Shown: positions 22,666 through 30,881 of the stretch, in pieces
How positions within the stretch are numbered: the stretch's first letter is position 1
Layout: the number at the start of each line of letters is the position of its first letter
From: Rikenellaceae bacterium
GTDB lineage: Bacteria; Bacteroidota; Bacteroidia; Bacteroidales; Rikenellaceae
DNA length: 32,344 bases
Direction: 5' to 3'
NCBI GenBank assembly: GCA_015060065.1
Contig: SUZF01000020.1
Coordinates: 1 to 32,344, forward strand
Made by a program: the position numbers and the translations under genes
Notes under the pieces: model-generated
The model's input: the letters and a program-made list of their open reading frames with translations, nothing else
Databases searched by the model: none
Told to the model about the DNA's origin: nothing

Positions 22666-23410
22666 CCTTTGGATGATTACGGCTTGCGGCAGGACTACCA
22701 CGCCGGAGTTCTCGGAGATTCCCGATGATGAATCCGAGAGTGGTCTGGTTACGATTGCCTACCTCAAAAGTCGCTGTCAAGGACTTTCATCCACTATCGA
22801 TGCCGATATATCGATTAAGGGTACGGTTGTCGCCAACGACCTCTTCGGAGAGTTCTATAAGACGTTGGTCTTAATAGATGAGAGTGGCGGTATCGAGATT
22901 CTGATTGACCGAGAACGCATTTGTGCCGACTTTCCTCTGTATGCAAATGTGTCTGTCTTCTGCAACGGCCTTGCCGTGGGTAGGGTCGGTGGTAAGGTGG
23001 TGCTTGGAGCAAAGCCTACGGGCGAATATACCACCGACCGCATAGCCGATGGCGACGTGTCGAAATATCTCTATCGACAACCGGGCGATATCACTTCGGC
23101 AGTACCACGCAAGGTACATATTGCCGACCTTGGTGTCGAACACATTTCGGATTACGTGCTGTTCGAGGATGTGCGCTTTGCTGACGAGGAGGTAGGCGAT
23201 AGTTGGTGCAATGAATCGAATGAGACTTTTGCCGATACCGAGCGGCATATCGTCGATGCGGATGGCAATGTGTTGATTGTTAGGCTATCTGCCCAATGCG
23301 AGTATGCAGACGAGAAGATTCCTGCGGGGCGTGGAGCCGTATGTGGCATTCTGGACTATTCGGGCGACCGATTCTTCCTGCGCATCGCCAACCACGAGAT
23401 ATATTTTTAG
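22625..23410 (+). CDS. DUF5689 domain lipoprotein (second of pair)
   Basis: The 261-residue lipoprotein has the lipobox ITAC (Cys21) and the same domain plan as its upstream neighbour (VTIAYLKSRCQG, IKGTVVANDLFGEFYKTL, SGGIEILID, FPLYANVSVFCNGLAVG). The sequences are clearly paralogous but diverged, pointing to an old tandem duplication. Its ATG overlaps the end of the first gene by 41 bases, implying coupled translation. It faces, end to end, the TonB-receptor-like barrel gene; together they may form a surface complex, as DUF5689 proteins and receptors are often neighbours. Confidence 0.82.
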   Translation: MRMIAQRALILLCSLWMITACGRTTTPEFSEIPDDESESGLVTIAYLKSRCQGLSSTIDADISIKGTVVANDLFGEFYKTLVLIDESGGIEILIDRERICADFPLYANVSVFCNGLAVGRVGGKVVLGAKPTGEYTTDRIADGDVSKYLYRQPGDITSAVPRKVHIADLGVEHISDYVLFEDVRFADEEVGDSWCNESNETFADTERHIVDADGNVLIVRLSAQCEYADEKIPAGRGAVCGILDYSGDRFFLRIANHEIYF

Positions 23411-23417
23411 TTGTCGT

Positions 23418-23462
23418 AGATAAAATAGCCCCCAAAAACAGGAGAATCCTGCCTATTATCTT
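23418..23462. terminator. Possible shared terminator between convergent operons
   Basis: AGATAAAATAG (23418-23428) pairs imperfectly with CTATTATCT (23453-23461), with an inner hairpin CAGGA-GAA-TCCTG (23439-23451). T tracts are poor, and the structure overlaps the stop codon of the barrel gene, so this is tentative. Confidence 0.4.
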
Positions 23463-25947
23463 AAAACCTATACGTCACTGCAAGGTAATATGTTCGCGGA
23501 TATGCGTAGGTGTATCGTGTCGGGAACGGCTCGTAGAGGTAGTCGCCCGCAATACTTCTGCGGTATATACGCAGAGATTCACGACCCGAATAGAGCATAT
23601 TTCCGTCTCCGAGCAGGTTCCGTACCGAGAGGCTTACGACCAATCGCGTATAGCCGTCGCTCTGCTTGCCTCGCAGGCGAAAACTCTTCCACACCGCAGC
23701 ATCGACCGCCACGGCATCGGGCATCCGCTCCTGCTCGGTAAAACGTCGAAAAATCTCCTTCGATACCGAGCCTTGGCGCGAAACTCTATCTGTGCGACGC
23801 ATAGGCTCCGCCTCGACATAGCGTAATCCTGCATAGTTTGCCGTCAGTCGTGCGCCCCAGCCACGATTCATATATGCCACATTTGCCGACAGGGCTACCA
23901 GCGGAGAGTTTCCACTCTTCACTCCGCCCATGTGTGCCACTGCGCGGTTGCACAACAGCGCATTATCACTATCAGCATAGAGTGACACCCTTGCATCCTT
24001 GGCATAGCCATAATAACCTGCAACCGCAGCGAGGGATGCCGACCAATGACGTGCAAAGCGTGCCGTGGCAACCACCTCCGCACCAAGGCGCATCTGCGAA
24101 ATATCCGACACGACCATATCGGAGTATGTTGCCGACAAATCGTCGTAATAGTGTGCAACCCTAATCTCCCCGTCAGCGAGTGCAGCAAAGATAGTTGCAT
24201 CGAGGTCGAAAATCTTCGAGCGCAAGCGATAGTTCAACTCTGCCGACATCTCGTTCCGAGCCGACGGATTATCAATCACGCGATTATTATAGCGACTTTG
24301 CAGGAATAAATCTTCGGAGTCGGGAGCCTCGCTACGCGCTGCTGCACTCAATTCGAGATTGTGCTTTGGTGAGAGTGCATACCCCACTGCAATCCTCACG
24401 GCATAGGGCGTAAAGGCAACGCTGCGTGACCTGCCGAGAGATTGCGCTCCTGCAAAAAGTTCCTTCTCGAAGTAGCCGCGACGATGGATACGCATATCGC
24501 CCACCGCAACTCCGCAATCAAACCGCAGGCGGTCAGACCGCCACTCGACACCTCCGCTTACACCCACCGATGAACGCACCAGCGCGTAGTCATATCCGTA
24601 ACGGTCGCCCTCGCCAACACGACGATTAGGATTGCGCAGGTCATTTTGCAGGTTATTGCTGAAACTCTCGTCATCAATAAGGAAATAGTCGATATCGGTC
24701 GTATAATCACTGCCGAGCAGGTCGCTAATCTGCTTATAGTTACGGCTACGTTCATAACTATACGCCAATCCATACCTCACAGTTACGGCATCACTCACAC
24801 GAGTTCTGCCCGATGCTCTGAAATGGAGATTTGTCACACGTTCTACCCTCTCCTCGACGGCATACACCGCTGTTCCGCCATTCAAACGGTTAATTTCGCA
24901 GAGTTCGTCCCAATTGATTTGCGTATATCGAGTATCGCAGTCACGCCAAGCCTGCTCCACCTCCGCGGCCACATCTGTCGAGGCGTAGTAACTCGGCATA
25001 TAACGATAATTATCAGGCATAGGAGTCTGTGCATCAAACCACGCCAAAGCGCTATAACCACGTCTGCCGGCCTCGGCTCCGAGAGATACCGCAAGTTCGG
25101 TATGTTCGCCCAAACGTGCATCATAGGATGCGACCACCACAGGCAGCATCGACCGTCTGACGTTGGCATTGCGCATCTTGCCCGCCTGCAAACCCCACGA
25201 CGGGTTATAGAGATTATCGCCCGTAAGTCTGAATGCCTCCGATGATGAAGAGTTCCTCATTCCTCGCTCCGATGGCGCAAAGAGCCCCGTAATGGCTATT
25301 TTATGTTGCCCACGCCACCGCTTGGCAAGCGAGAAGCCGAGGTCAATGGCGTTGGTATAGACACCCTCAACGTGCAAATCTCTACCCGTGCGCCCTGCAA
25401 GCGTTGCCGCCAGCGACCATCCCCGACCCAAGTACTCATCCACCGAGGTCTTCGCTCCGACGTTATAACCGCGTGTCGCAAAATTCACACCCACAGCCCG
25501 CGCTCCATACGGCTCGGCAAAGTCGGTATTAAACTCCGTGATACCTCCACGACGGCAATCAGTAATATTTTCGGCATCAGCCACACTTGCCACCCCTCGA
25601 CGCACCAGACCAAGTCTCGACAGCACAGACCTGACGCTCGACTGCAAAGGCACTCCGTCAAGAGTTACCGCACGCTCACGATAGCCGACACCACGTCGTG
25701 CAAATGATACAAACGACAAATTATAGTCCGCCATATTCCCGAAACTATCTTCGGTTGTTGGGGCTACACGATAGAAAATCGACGAGTCCGCCTCAATCAT
25801 CGGGCGGAACTCGTCGGTAAAGTATTTTGATATGTGATACTCCTCCTCCGGAGTCTGCGCAACACCATTCAAGCACCACGCAAACGCTACAAGCGAAAGA
25901 GTGAACTTCCGCACCAATCCATACACACTATGCGGAAGGCGACACAT
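23461..25947 (-). CDS. TonB-dependent receptor-like outer-membrane beta-barrel
   Basis: The 828-residue protein has a signal peptide (to about GVAQ, residue 30) and ends YLAVTYRF with the terminal Phe of outer-membrane barrels. Residues about 75-170 look like a receptor plug (FARRGVGYRERAVTLDGVPL, then RRGGITEFNTDFAEPYGARA), and the rest alternates as beta strands. The N-terminal carboxypeptidase-like domain and a clear TonB box are not seen. It is not a SusC: no SusD follows and the length is short. The ligand is unknown. It starts nine bases after the pepD stop, so it probably rides on the ispF-pepD transcript. DUF5689 lipoproteins converge on it from the other strand. Confidence 0.82.
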   Translation of the reverse strand: MCRLPHSVYGLVRKFTLSLVAFAWCLNGVAQTPEEEYHISKYFTDEFRPMIEADSSIFYRVAPTTEDSFGNMADYNLSFVSFARRGVGYRERAVTLDGVPLQSSVRSVLSRLGLVRRGVASVADAENITDCRRGGITEFNTDFAEPYGARAVGVNFATRGYNVGAKTSVDEYLGRGWSLAATLAGRTGRDLHVEGVYTNAIDLGFSLAKRWRGQHKIAITGLFAPSERGMRNSSSSEAFRLTGDNLYNPSWGLQAGKMRNANVRRSMLPVVVASYDARLGEHTELAVSLGAEAGRRGYSALAWFDAQTPMPDNYRYMPSYYASTDVAAEVEQAWRDCDTRYTQINWDELCEINRLNGGTAVYAVEERVERVTNLHFRASGRTRVSDAVTVRYGLAYSYERSRNYKQISDLLGSDYTTDIDYFLIDDESFSNNLQNDLRNPNRRVGEGDRYGYDYALVRSSVGVSGGVEWRSDRLRFDCGVAVGDMRIHRRGYFEKELFAGAQSLGRSRSVAFTPYAVRIAVGYALSPKHNLELSAAARSEAPDSEDLFLQSRYNNRVIDNPSARNEMSAELNYRLRSKIFDLDATIFAALADGEIRVAHYYDDLSATYSDMVVSDISQMRLGAEVVATARFARHWSASLAAVAGYYGYAKDARVSLYADSDNALLCNRAVAHMGGVKSGNSPLVALSANVAYMNRGWGARLTANYAGLRYVEAEPMRRTDRVSRQGSVSKEIFRRFTEQERMPDAVAVDAAVWKSFRLRGKQSDGYTRLVVSLSVRNLLGDGNMLYSGRESLRIYRRSIAGDYLYEPFPTRYTYAYPRTYYLAVTYRF

Positions 25948-25956
25948 GGCTACTAT

Positions 25957-27408
25957 CTACTCAATATGTACCAAAACATCGGCAAGCAAATCCCAGAACT
26001 TGCGCACCGTGGCGATTTCGAGTCGTTCATCCGGGGAGTGAACACCTCGCAGTGTCGGGCCAAACGACACCATCTCCAACTCCGGATATTTTTCAAGGAA
26101 AAGTCCGCACTCCAAACCAGCGTGAATGGCTCGAACCTTCGGTTCAACACCAAACAGACGCTTATAACTCTCGACCGTCACTGCCAACAGATTCGAGTCG
26201 GGATTAGGAGCCCAACCCGGATAGCCGTCAGAGTGCGCCACATCAGCACCTGCCAACGCAAACACCGACTCTACGGTCTGCATAGCGTATGTCTTGGCAC
26301 TCTCGACCGATGAGCGTTGCGACGAGGTAACGACAATTGCATTCTCGCCCTCGAACTTTACCGAGGCGAGATTTGTCGAGGTCTCGACCAGTCCCGGCAC
26401 GGCAAACGACATCGCCAACACCCCATTAGGCACTCCTACAAGCGCATTGACCAGAGCCGTTTGTGTAGCCTCATCCAGCACCGTAGGTACCTCCGGCATC
26501 TCGTTGAGCGTAATCTTGAAGTTCGGCTCGGTAAATTGGAACTCCGAGCGCACATCCTCGGCAAACATTCTATAATGCTTCACAAAGACCTCCTTCAAGC
26601 GGGTCGGAATACCGAAAATAGCATACGCCTCACGAGGGATGGCGTTACGCAAGTTGCCTCCACAGAAGTAACTCAAACGCATCTCGTAACTCTGCATGGC
26701 ATCCCACAGCAGACGAGCCACAATCTTGTTGGAGTTGGCACGTCCCTTATCGATATCATCGCCGGAGTGACCTCCGAGCAAGTCCGAAACATCCACACGG
26801 AACCATGTGTAGCCCTTCGGAGCATCCTCGTTGTGGTAGTGGAACGTCGCCACGGTATCGATACCACCGGCACAGCCGATAAATATTTCGCCCTCGTCCT
26901 CCGAGTCGAGGTTTATCAGATATTTACCCTTCAACATACCCTCGCCAAGTTCAAACGCGCCCGTCAGACCCGTCTCTTCATCGACCGTAAAGAGAGCCTC
27001 AATTGCTCCGTGTTGCAGATTCTCGTCAAGCAATACCGCCAGCGCAGCCGCCATACCGATACCGCAATCGGCACCGAGTGTCGTACCCTCTGCCTTGACC
27101 CACTCGCCATCAATCTTGGTGCGGATGGCATCATTCTCGAAATCGAACTCCACGTCCGAGTTCTTCTCGCAGACCATATCCATATGCGACTGCAAGACCA
27201 CCGTCGGGCGAGCCTCGAAGCCTGCGGTTGCACCCTTATAAATCACAACATTACCAATGCTGTCTTTGCGATACTCAAAGCCGTGTTTCTCGGCAAAATT
27301 TACCAGAAACTCGATAATCTTACCCTCCTTTTTCGAGGGACGCGGTACGCGCGTGATATCGTCAAATTGCTCCCATACCAACTTGGGATCAAGTTCTCGA
27401 ATTGTCAT
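25957..27408 (-). CDS. pepD: Aminoacyl-histidine dipeptidase (M20 family)
   Basis: The 483-residue cytosolic metallopeptidase cleaves Xaa-His and other dipeptides. Zinc-site motifs are SHMDMVC (His and Asp near 75), the bridging Asp in GADCGIG, the catalytic pair DEETG near 143, NLDSEDEGE, and a His near the C terminus in RGVHSPDE. DLLGGHSGDDI belongs to the lid domain. Length and order fit PepD/carnosinase-type enzymes. It lies 23 bases downstream of ispF in the same direction. Confidence 0.93.
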   Translation of the reverse strand: MTIRELDPKLVWEQFDDITRVPRPSKKEGKIIEFLVNFAEKHGFEYRKDSIGNVVIYKGATAGFEARPTVVLQSHMDMVCEKNSDVEFDFENDAIRTKIDGEWVKAEGTTLGADCGIGMAAALAVLLDENLQHGAIEALFTVDEETGLTGAFELGEGMLKGKYLINLDSEDEGEIFIGCAGGIDTVATFHYHNEDAPKGYTWFRVDVSDLLGGHSGDDIDKGRANSNKIVARLLWDAMQSYEMRLSYFCGGNLRNAIPREAYAIFGIPTRLKEVFVKHYRMFAEDVRSEFQFTEPNFKITLNEMPEVPTVLDEATQTALVNALVGVPNGVLAMSFAVPGLVETSTNLASVKFEGENAIVVTSSQRSSVESAKTYAMQTVESVFALAGADVAHSDGYPGWAPNPDSNLLAVTVESYKRLFGVEPKVRAIHAGLECGLFLEKYPELEMVSFGPTLRGVHSPDERLEIATVRKFWDLLADVLVHIE

Positions 27409-27431
27409 AAACTATATATGTATTAAAGATT

Positions 27432-27914
27432 TTACAACTGATAGAGCAGTGCCACAGCCGTTGCCGACACACCCTTTTCCTCGCCCTCGAAGCCGAGATG
27501 CTCGGTGGTTGTCGCCTTGACTGACACACAATCGATCGCCACGCCCATCGCTGCCGCCAACTCCGCACGCATCGCGTCGATATGAGGGCGCAACTTGGGT
27601 CGCTGCATCGCCACCGTGCAATCGACATTGCCGATTTCGTAGCCTGCATCGTGAATCAATGCCGTAACCCTACGCAGTAGCACCCGCGAGTCGATACCCT
27701 TAAATTCGTCAGACGTGTCCGGGAAGTGCTTGCCGATATCTCCCAGAGCCAACGCTCCGAGCAGCGCATCACACAGCGCATGAATCAGCACATCTCCGTC
27801 TGAATGGGCTATACAACCCTTCTCGTGCGGAATCTCCACCCCACCGATAACCAATCGAAGTCCTTCGCCCAGCGCGTGGACATCGTAACCATGACCTACT
27901 CTAAAATTTTTCAT
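27432..27914 (-). CDS. ispF: 2-C-methyl-D-erythritol 2,4-cyclodiphosphate synthase
   Basis: The 160-residue enzyme of the MEP isoprenoid pathway makes the cyclodiphosphate, releasing CMP. Metal ligands are Asp11 and His13 in GHGYDVH and His45 in [26 protein letters not shown] and the C-terminal [17 protein letters not shown] are family signatures. The true start is ATG 27914 ([13 protein letters not shown]); the open frame upstream to 28187 crosses the promoter and an intergenic repeat. A -7 box lies eight bases before this ATG. Confidence 0.95.
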   Translation of the reverse strand: MKNFRVGHGYDVHALGEGLRLVIGGVEIPHEKGCIAHSDGDVLIHALCDALLGALALGDIGKHFPDTSDEFKGIDSRVLLRRVTALIHDAGYEIGNVDCTVAMQRPKLRPHIDAMRAELAAAMGVAIDCVSVKATTTEHLGFEGEEKGVSATAVALLYQL

Positions 27915-27922
27915 AAGTATCG

Positions 27923-27930
27923 CAAATATA
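27923..27930 (-). promoter_or_regulatory. -7 promoter box of the ispF-pepD-barrel operon
   Basis: TATATTTG on the minus strand ends eight bases before ATG 27914, leaving little or no 5' untranslated region. It fixes the ispF start. Confidence 0.65.
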
Positions 27931-28038
27931 CAAATTTTCGACAATATACAATGCACCGGACTCAAAAACGATAACCACACGACTATGGGAAGGAAATGCA
28001 AAAGGATATTTAATGGATAATTTAGGCATTTGCAACGC

Positions 28039-28077
28039 TTTTTTTTAGGGGGGGGTATCTTCCACAAGATCCTCCCC
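28039..28077. repeat. T8-A-G8 tract and hairpin in intergenic remnant
   Basis: In the gene-free stretch 27931-28115, eight T and eight G separated by A (28039-28055) precede a hairpin ATCTT-CCAC-AAGAT with GGGG/CCCC beyond it. The G- and purine-rich sequence that continues to about 28115 looks like the decayed intergenic repeats common in Bacteroidetes, but I cannot confirm other copies. Confidence 0.4.
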
Positions 28078-28115
28078 GTGAAGGAAGGTAAACGAAGGTC
28101 AAAGGGGTCGGGGGT

Positions 28116-28142
28116 AAAAAAAGCGCAGACTCGAAAGTCTGC
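28116..28142 (-). terminator. Terminator of the lipoprotein/coiled-coil operon
   Basis: On the minus strand, GCAGACT (28142-28136) pairs with AGTCTGC (28131-28125), then GC and seven T (28122-28116). It lies 105 bases after the stop codon at 28248, and nothing else is seen in that gap. Confidence 0.85.
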
Positions 28143-28247
28143 ACTCGAATAAACACCTTGCCGAGATAGCGAAATTATAGACCACAAGTCGTAACCGAAA
28201 ATACAATCAGCATAGATGCTCCAATATTATGCTATCTTATAAGCAGG

Positions 28248-29315
28248 CTACCTCTTTGTTCGCAAGCGGTTGGCTTCTGCTTCCGCCTCGGTCAGGCCAA
28301 GCGATGCAGCCTTTTCGTAGAGCAGAAGAGCCATTTTCGTATCACTTTCAAGATATACTTTATTAAGCATACGACCTGTTTCGTAGAAAAACGCGAGTCG
28401 CATATAAGCGAGAGCCTCACCGGCTTCTGCGCCCTTATTATAGCACAAAAATGCATTTGCCTGATTAAAAGACACACCTTTTCCGTTGAGATATTGATCT
28501 CCTAATACAGTATAAGAGTCTGACGGGGCTATGATTTGAAGATTGCGCCAATAGCGAAGATTAGTCTCAATACATTTTTTTATCTTCTCTTCATTTTTAA
28601 GTGCGGGTAGTTGAGCCTTCTCTTCGGCCTTTACTCTTGCCGCCTCTGCCTTCTCTTCGGCCTTTACTCTTGCCACCTCTGCTTTCTCCTTTGCCAAACG
28701 CTCCGCTTCGGCTCTCTTTGCCGCATCTATACGAGCCTGCTCTTCGGCCTTTACTCTTGCCGCCTCTGCCTTCTCCTTTGCAAAACGCTCCGCTTCGGCT
28801 CTCTTTGCCGCATCTATACGAGCCTGCTCTTCGGCTTTTGCCTCTGCCTTTTCCTTTGCCAAACGCTCCGCTTCGGCTCTTTTTGCGGCATCTATGCGGG
28901 CCAGTTCCTCGGCTTTTGCTTCTGCTTGCGCCCTCGCCTCCGCCTCCGCCTTGGCATTTGCTATCGCTTCCATGCGCGCCTTCTCCTCTGCCGCTGCTCG
29001 GACTTTGTTCTCGACATACTGTTTGTCAATCTTTAAGCGAAAAATAAGCATCGAGCCATCAACCTCAACTTTTGCTCTTAAATAGCCCTCGCTCAACGCC
29101 TCTACATATTGACAATAGGGAGAGACTCTCAACTCAAACACACCACCCTGTGTCGAGGTTGTCGACGCCTCTTCTCCGATAGCCTTCACAGTCGCTCCGA
29201 CCAAAGGCATTCCGTCTGCATCACGCACAAAGCCCTTAACAACACGAGTATTTGTTTGAGCGACACTCATCAAGACAAAGAGCGTGAAGAATACTATTGC
29301 TGACAATTTTTTCAT
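28248..29315 (-). CDS. Secreted carboxypeptidase-like / coiled-coil / Sel1-like repeat protein
   Basis: The 355-residue protein has four parts. There is a signal peptide (ends near SVAQ, residue 20) and a CarboxypepD_reg-like beta domain (about 24-95: VVKGFVRDADGMPLVGATVK). Next comes a highly charged Ala/Glu/Lys/Arg coiled coil (about 100-245) built of tandem units of 26-29 residues (ARIDAAKRAEAERLAKEKAE), decaying to short units. A C-terminal region (about 255-355) has Sel1-like repeats (YLNGKGVSFNQANAFLCYNK and a second unit). The coiled coil recalls the TolA stalk in composition only. It probably spans periplasmic distance and binds partners through the ends. It is co-transcribed with the lipoprotein gene 17 bases upstream. 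Confidence 0.78.
   Translation of the reverse strand: MKKLSAIVFFTLFVLMSVAQTNTRVVKGFVRDADGMPLVGATVKAIGEEASTTSTQGGVFELRVSPYCQYVEALSEGYLRAKVEVDGSMLIFRLKIDKQYVENKVRAAAEEKARMEAIANAKAEAEARAQAEAKAEELARIDAAKRAEAERLAKEKAEAKAEEQARIDAAKRAEAERFAKEKAEAARVKAEEQARIDAAKRAEAERLAKEKAEVARVKAEEKAEAARVKAEEKAQLPALKNEEKIKKCIETNLRYWRNLQIIAPSDSYTVLGDQYLNGKGVSFNQANAFLCYNKGAEAGEALAYMRLAFFYETGRMLNKVYLESDTKMALLLYEKAASLGLTEAEAEANRLRTKR
28645..28900. repeat. Tandem DNA repeat encoding the coiled coil
   Basis: Units of about 87 and 78 bases recur almost identically here, three full copies plus partial ones at the low-coordinate end. Copies differ by whole codons, so the number of units could change by slippage or recombination without a frameshift. 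Confidence 0.8.
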
Positions 29316-29332
29316 ATCGTCGCTATGTTTTG

Positions 29333-29791
29333 CTATTTACCTATTTTGAGTTTGCCAAGCAGAGAGTTTCCGTCCTTGCCTTTTACCTCGCTTGCCTTTG
29401 ATACCTCACGGAGATAGTCATCGCCCGGCGAGCGGAAGTTTACATACTTTGCAGGATAGCCAGTAACGGTAATTGACTCGATTTGACCTTCAGGTGTATA
29501 TTTGATCTGCTTTTCGAGACCAACCAACACATCTGCGTTACCGTTTGCTAAAAGAGCCTCATGCACTGCCGAATCGATAACATTGTCTGTGCCGGCATTG
29601 ACAACCGTCTTGCTCGGAATGTAGAAGAATGAAATCTTTGCGGGCGCAACATCAAGATCTGCAAATACTGCTACAACCGGCTCCAAAACATTCACTCTCT
29701 TGTGAGTTGCAGTGTTTGTGAGTTTTGTTACCGGAGTACAACCTGCGACAATCATCGTAGATAAAACCGACAGAATAACAAGTTTTTTCAT
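29333..29791 (-). CDS. Lipoprotein of unknown function
   Basis: The 152-residue lipoprotein has signal MKKLVILSVLSTMIVAGC with lipobox VAGC (Cys18). The mature part is small and mixed alpha/beta (VLEPVVAVFADLDVAPAKISF, VLVGLEKQIKYTPEGQIESITVTGYPAKYVNF), resembling Bacteroidales lipoproteins that lack a name; I assign no function. ATG 29791 begins the signal peptide; an ATG 18 bases upstream adds MPKKNI. There is no TAnnTTTG box in the 40 bases upstream, and the 6S-like RNA copy 3 ends there, so the gene may be transcribed by read-through from it. Confidence 0.75.
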   Translation of the reverse strand: MKKLVILSVLSTMIVAGCTPVTKLTNTATHKRVNVLEPVVAVFADLDVAPAKISFFYIPSKTVVNAGTDNVIDSAVHEALLANGNADVLVGLEKQIKYTPEGQIESITVTGYPAKYVNFRSPGDDYLREVSKASEVKGKDGNSLLGKLKIGK

Positions 29792-29828
29792 AATATTTTT
29801 TTTTGGCACTCTCCAACCTCTAAAGAGT

Positions 29829-30067
29829 TGTTATAAAAATAAGAAAGTGTGAGGTTGATTAGTTTATTCTTATAGAGGTTCTGGAATACCTTTGCACAAA
29901 TAAACAACACCTCACACCCGTATTGGTGTGGGTAGAATACCCAAGTGTTATACCAATACAAGGCGACGAGTGTGATTGCTCTCCCTGTGCAATGAAATTT
30001 TCCAGATTTCTATAAGGGGCGTAAAGCTAATACACTTTCATCGATATATGTCTGCAATCCGAAGACT
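29829..30067 (-). ncRNA. 6S-like structured RNA, copy 3 (inverted)
   Basis: On the minus strand this repeats the fold of the copies at 15214 and 15612: CTTATAGA (30016-30009) pairs with TCTATAAG (29876-29869), CTGGAA with TTCCAG, TGCACA with TGTGCA, and the apical GTATTGGT with ACCAATAC. GAAAGTGT pairs exactly with ACACTTTC (29850-29843), closing the outer stem. A 33-base stretch near its 5' end (GCAGACATATAT...TTAGCTTT) matches copy 1 with one difference, while the helices themselves differ by compensatory changes. No strong terminator follows; T-rich sequence after the outer stem may serve. Confidence 0.75.
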
Positions 30068-30073
30068 GCACCG

Positions 30074-30105
30074 CAAAGTTAAAAAAACTTTTCAGAAATG
30101 AACAA
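30074..30105 (-). promoter_or_regulatory. Promoter of 6S-like RNA copy 3
   Basis: TTG (30105-30103), 21 bases, then TAACTTTG (30081-30074). Predicted start near 30067. Confidence 0.72.
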
Positions 30106-30162
30106 CCATTTACAATTAAATTGCACTCAATAAGTTGCGTAAATCATTCGAATTTTCGTCAC

Positions 30163-30194
30163 TTTGGCACGAAAATTCCACTATTCGCGCCAAA
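30163..30194 (+). promoter_or_regulatory. Palindrome at the nitroreductase start site, probable operator
   Basis: TTTGGCACGAA (30163-30173) and TTCGCGCCAAA (30184-30194) are 11-base arms with one mismatch and a 10-base spacer. The left arm overlaps a -7-like box TCACTTTG (30159-30166), with TTG at 30135-30137 as -33. A repressor bound here would block initiation; a 5' UTR hairpin is the alternative. Confidence 0.5.
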
Positions 30195-30207
30195 ATCAAT
30201 CTCCGAT

Positions 30208-30819
30208 ATGGAAAAGTTACAAAACATCCGAAAATGCTTGGAGCGACGTCGCTCGATTTATCATCTATCGTCACACTCGACCCTCAAAGATTCGCAACTT
30301 GCAGAGTTACTGTACGAAGTGGTGCGATATCTCCCCTCGGCATTCGATTCGCGCTCCACGCGCCTCGCGCTGCTAATAGGCAAGGCCCACCATCGCCTAT
30401 GGGATATGGTCAAGGAGTCGTTACGTGAGATTGTTCCTCCCGAGGTTTTTGTCCGCTCCGAGCAGAAAATCGACACCTCATTCGCATCGGGCTACGGCAC
30501 CATTCTCTTCTTTGAGGATTGGGCTGTTGTTAGCGAAATGCAGGCTCACTTTCCTCTCTATCGCGACAACTTTCCGACTTGGGCGGAGCATACCTCGGCA
30601 ATGCATCAATATGCGGTGTGGGTTGCCCTCGCCAATGTCGGTATGGGCGCATCACTGCAACATTACAACCCACTGATTGACAACCGTGTGCGCGAAGCAT
30701 GGCATCTGCCCCACTCTTGGCGATTAAAGGCTCAAATGCCCTTTGGAATCGCAGCCGCGCCGGCTCCCGAAAAGAGTTTTGACGGAGCGGAAGAGCAGTT
30801 GCTAATTTTCACGGAATAA
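30208..30819 (+). CDS. Nitroreductase family protein
   Basis: The 203-residue FMN-dependent oxidoreductase starts MEKLQNIRKCLERRRSIYHL. The RRSIY block carries the phosphate-binding Arg pair of the family; SAFDSRSTRLALLIGKAHHRLWDMVK and ASGYGTILFFED match the small Frm2-like or YdjA-like group, and GMGASLQHYNP supplies the second flavin-binding part. Likely it reduces nitro compounds or quinones with NAD(P)H; the natural substrate is unknown. I chose ATG 30208 because the frame before it (from 30121) runs through the promoter and palindrome. Confidence 0.88.
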   Translation: MEKLQNIRKCLERRRSIYHLSSHSTLKDSQLAELLYEVVRYLPSAFDSRSTRLALLIGKAHHRLWDMVKESLREIVPPEVFVRSEQKIDTSFASGYGTILFFEDWAVVSEMQAHFPLYRDNFPTWAEHTSAMHQYAVWVALANVGMGASLQHYNPLIDNRVREAWHLPHSWRLKAQMPFGIAAAPAPEKSFDGAEEQLLIFTE

Positions 30820-30820
30820 C

Positions 30821-30863
30821 AAACAAGAGATTGCGCGGCCGAAAATCGCGCAATCTCTTGTTT
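30821..30863. terminator. Bidirectional terminator between nitroreductase and xylanase genes
   Basis: AAACAAGAGATTGCGCG (30821-30837) and CGCGCAATCTCTTGTTT (30847-30863) are perfect 17-base arms around a nine-base loop, followed by T on both strands. Confidence 0.92.
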
Positions 30864-30881
30864 TACTACGAAGGTTTGAGC

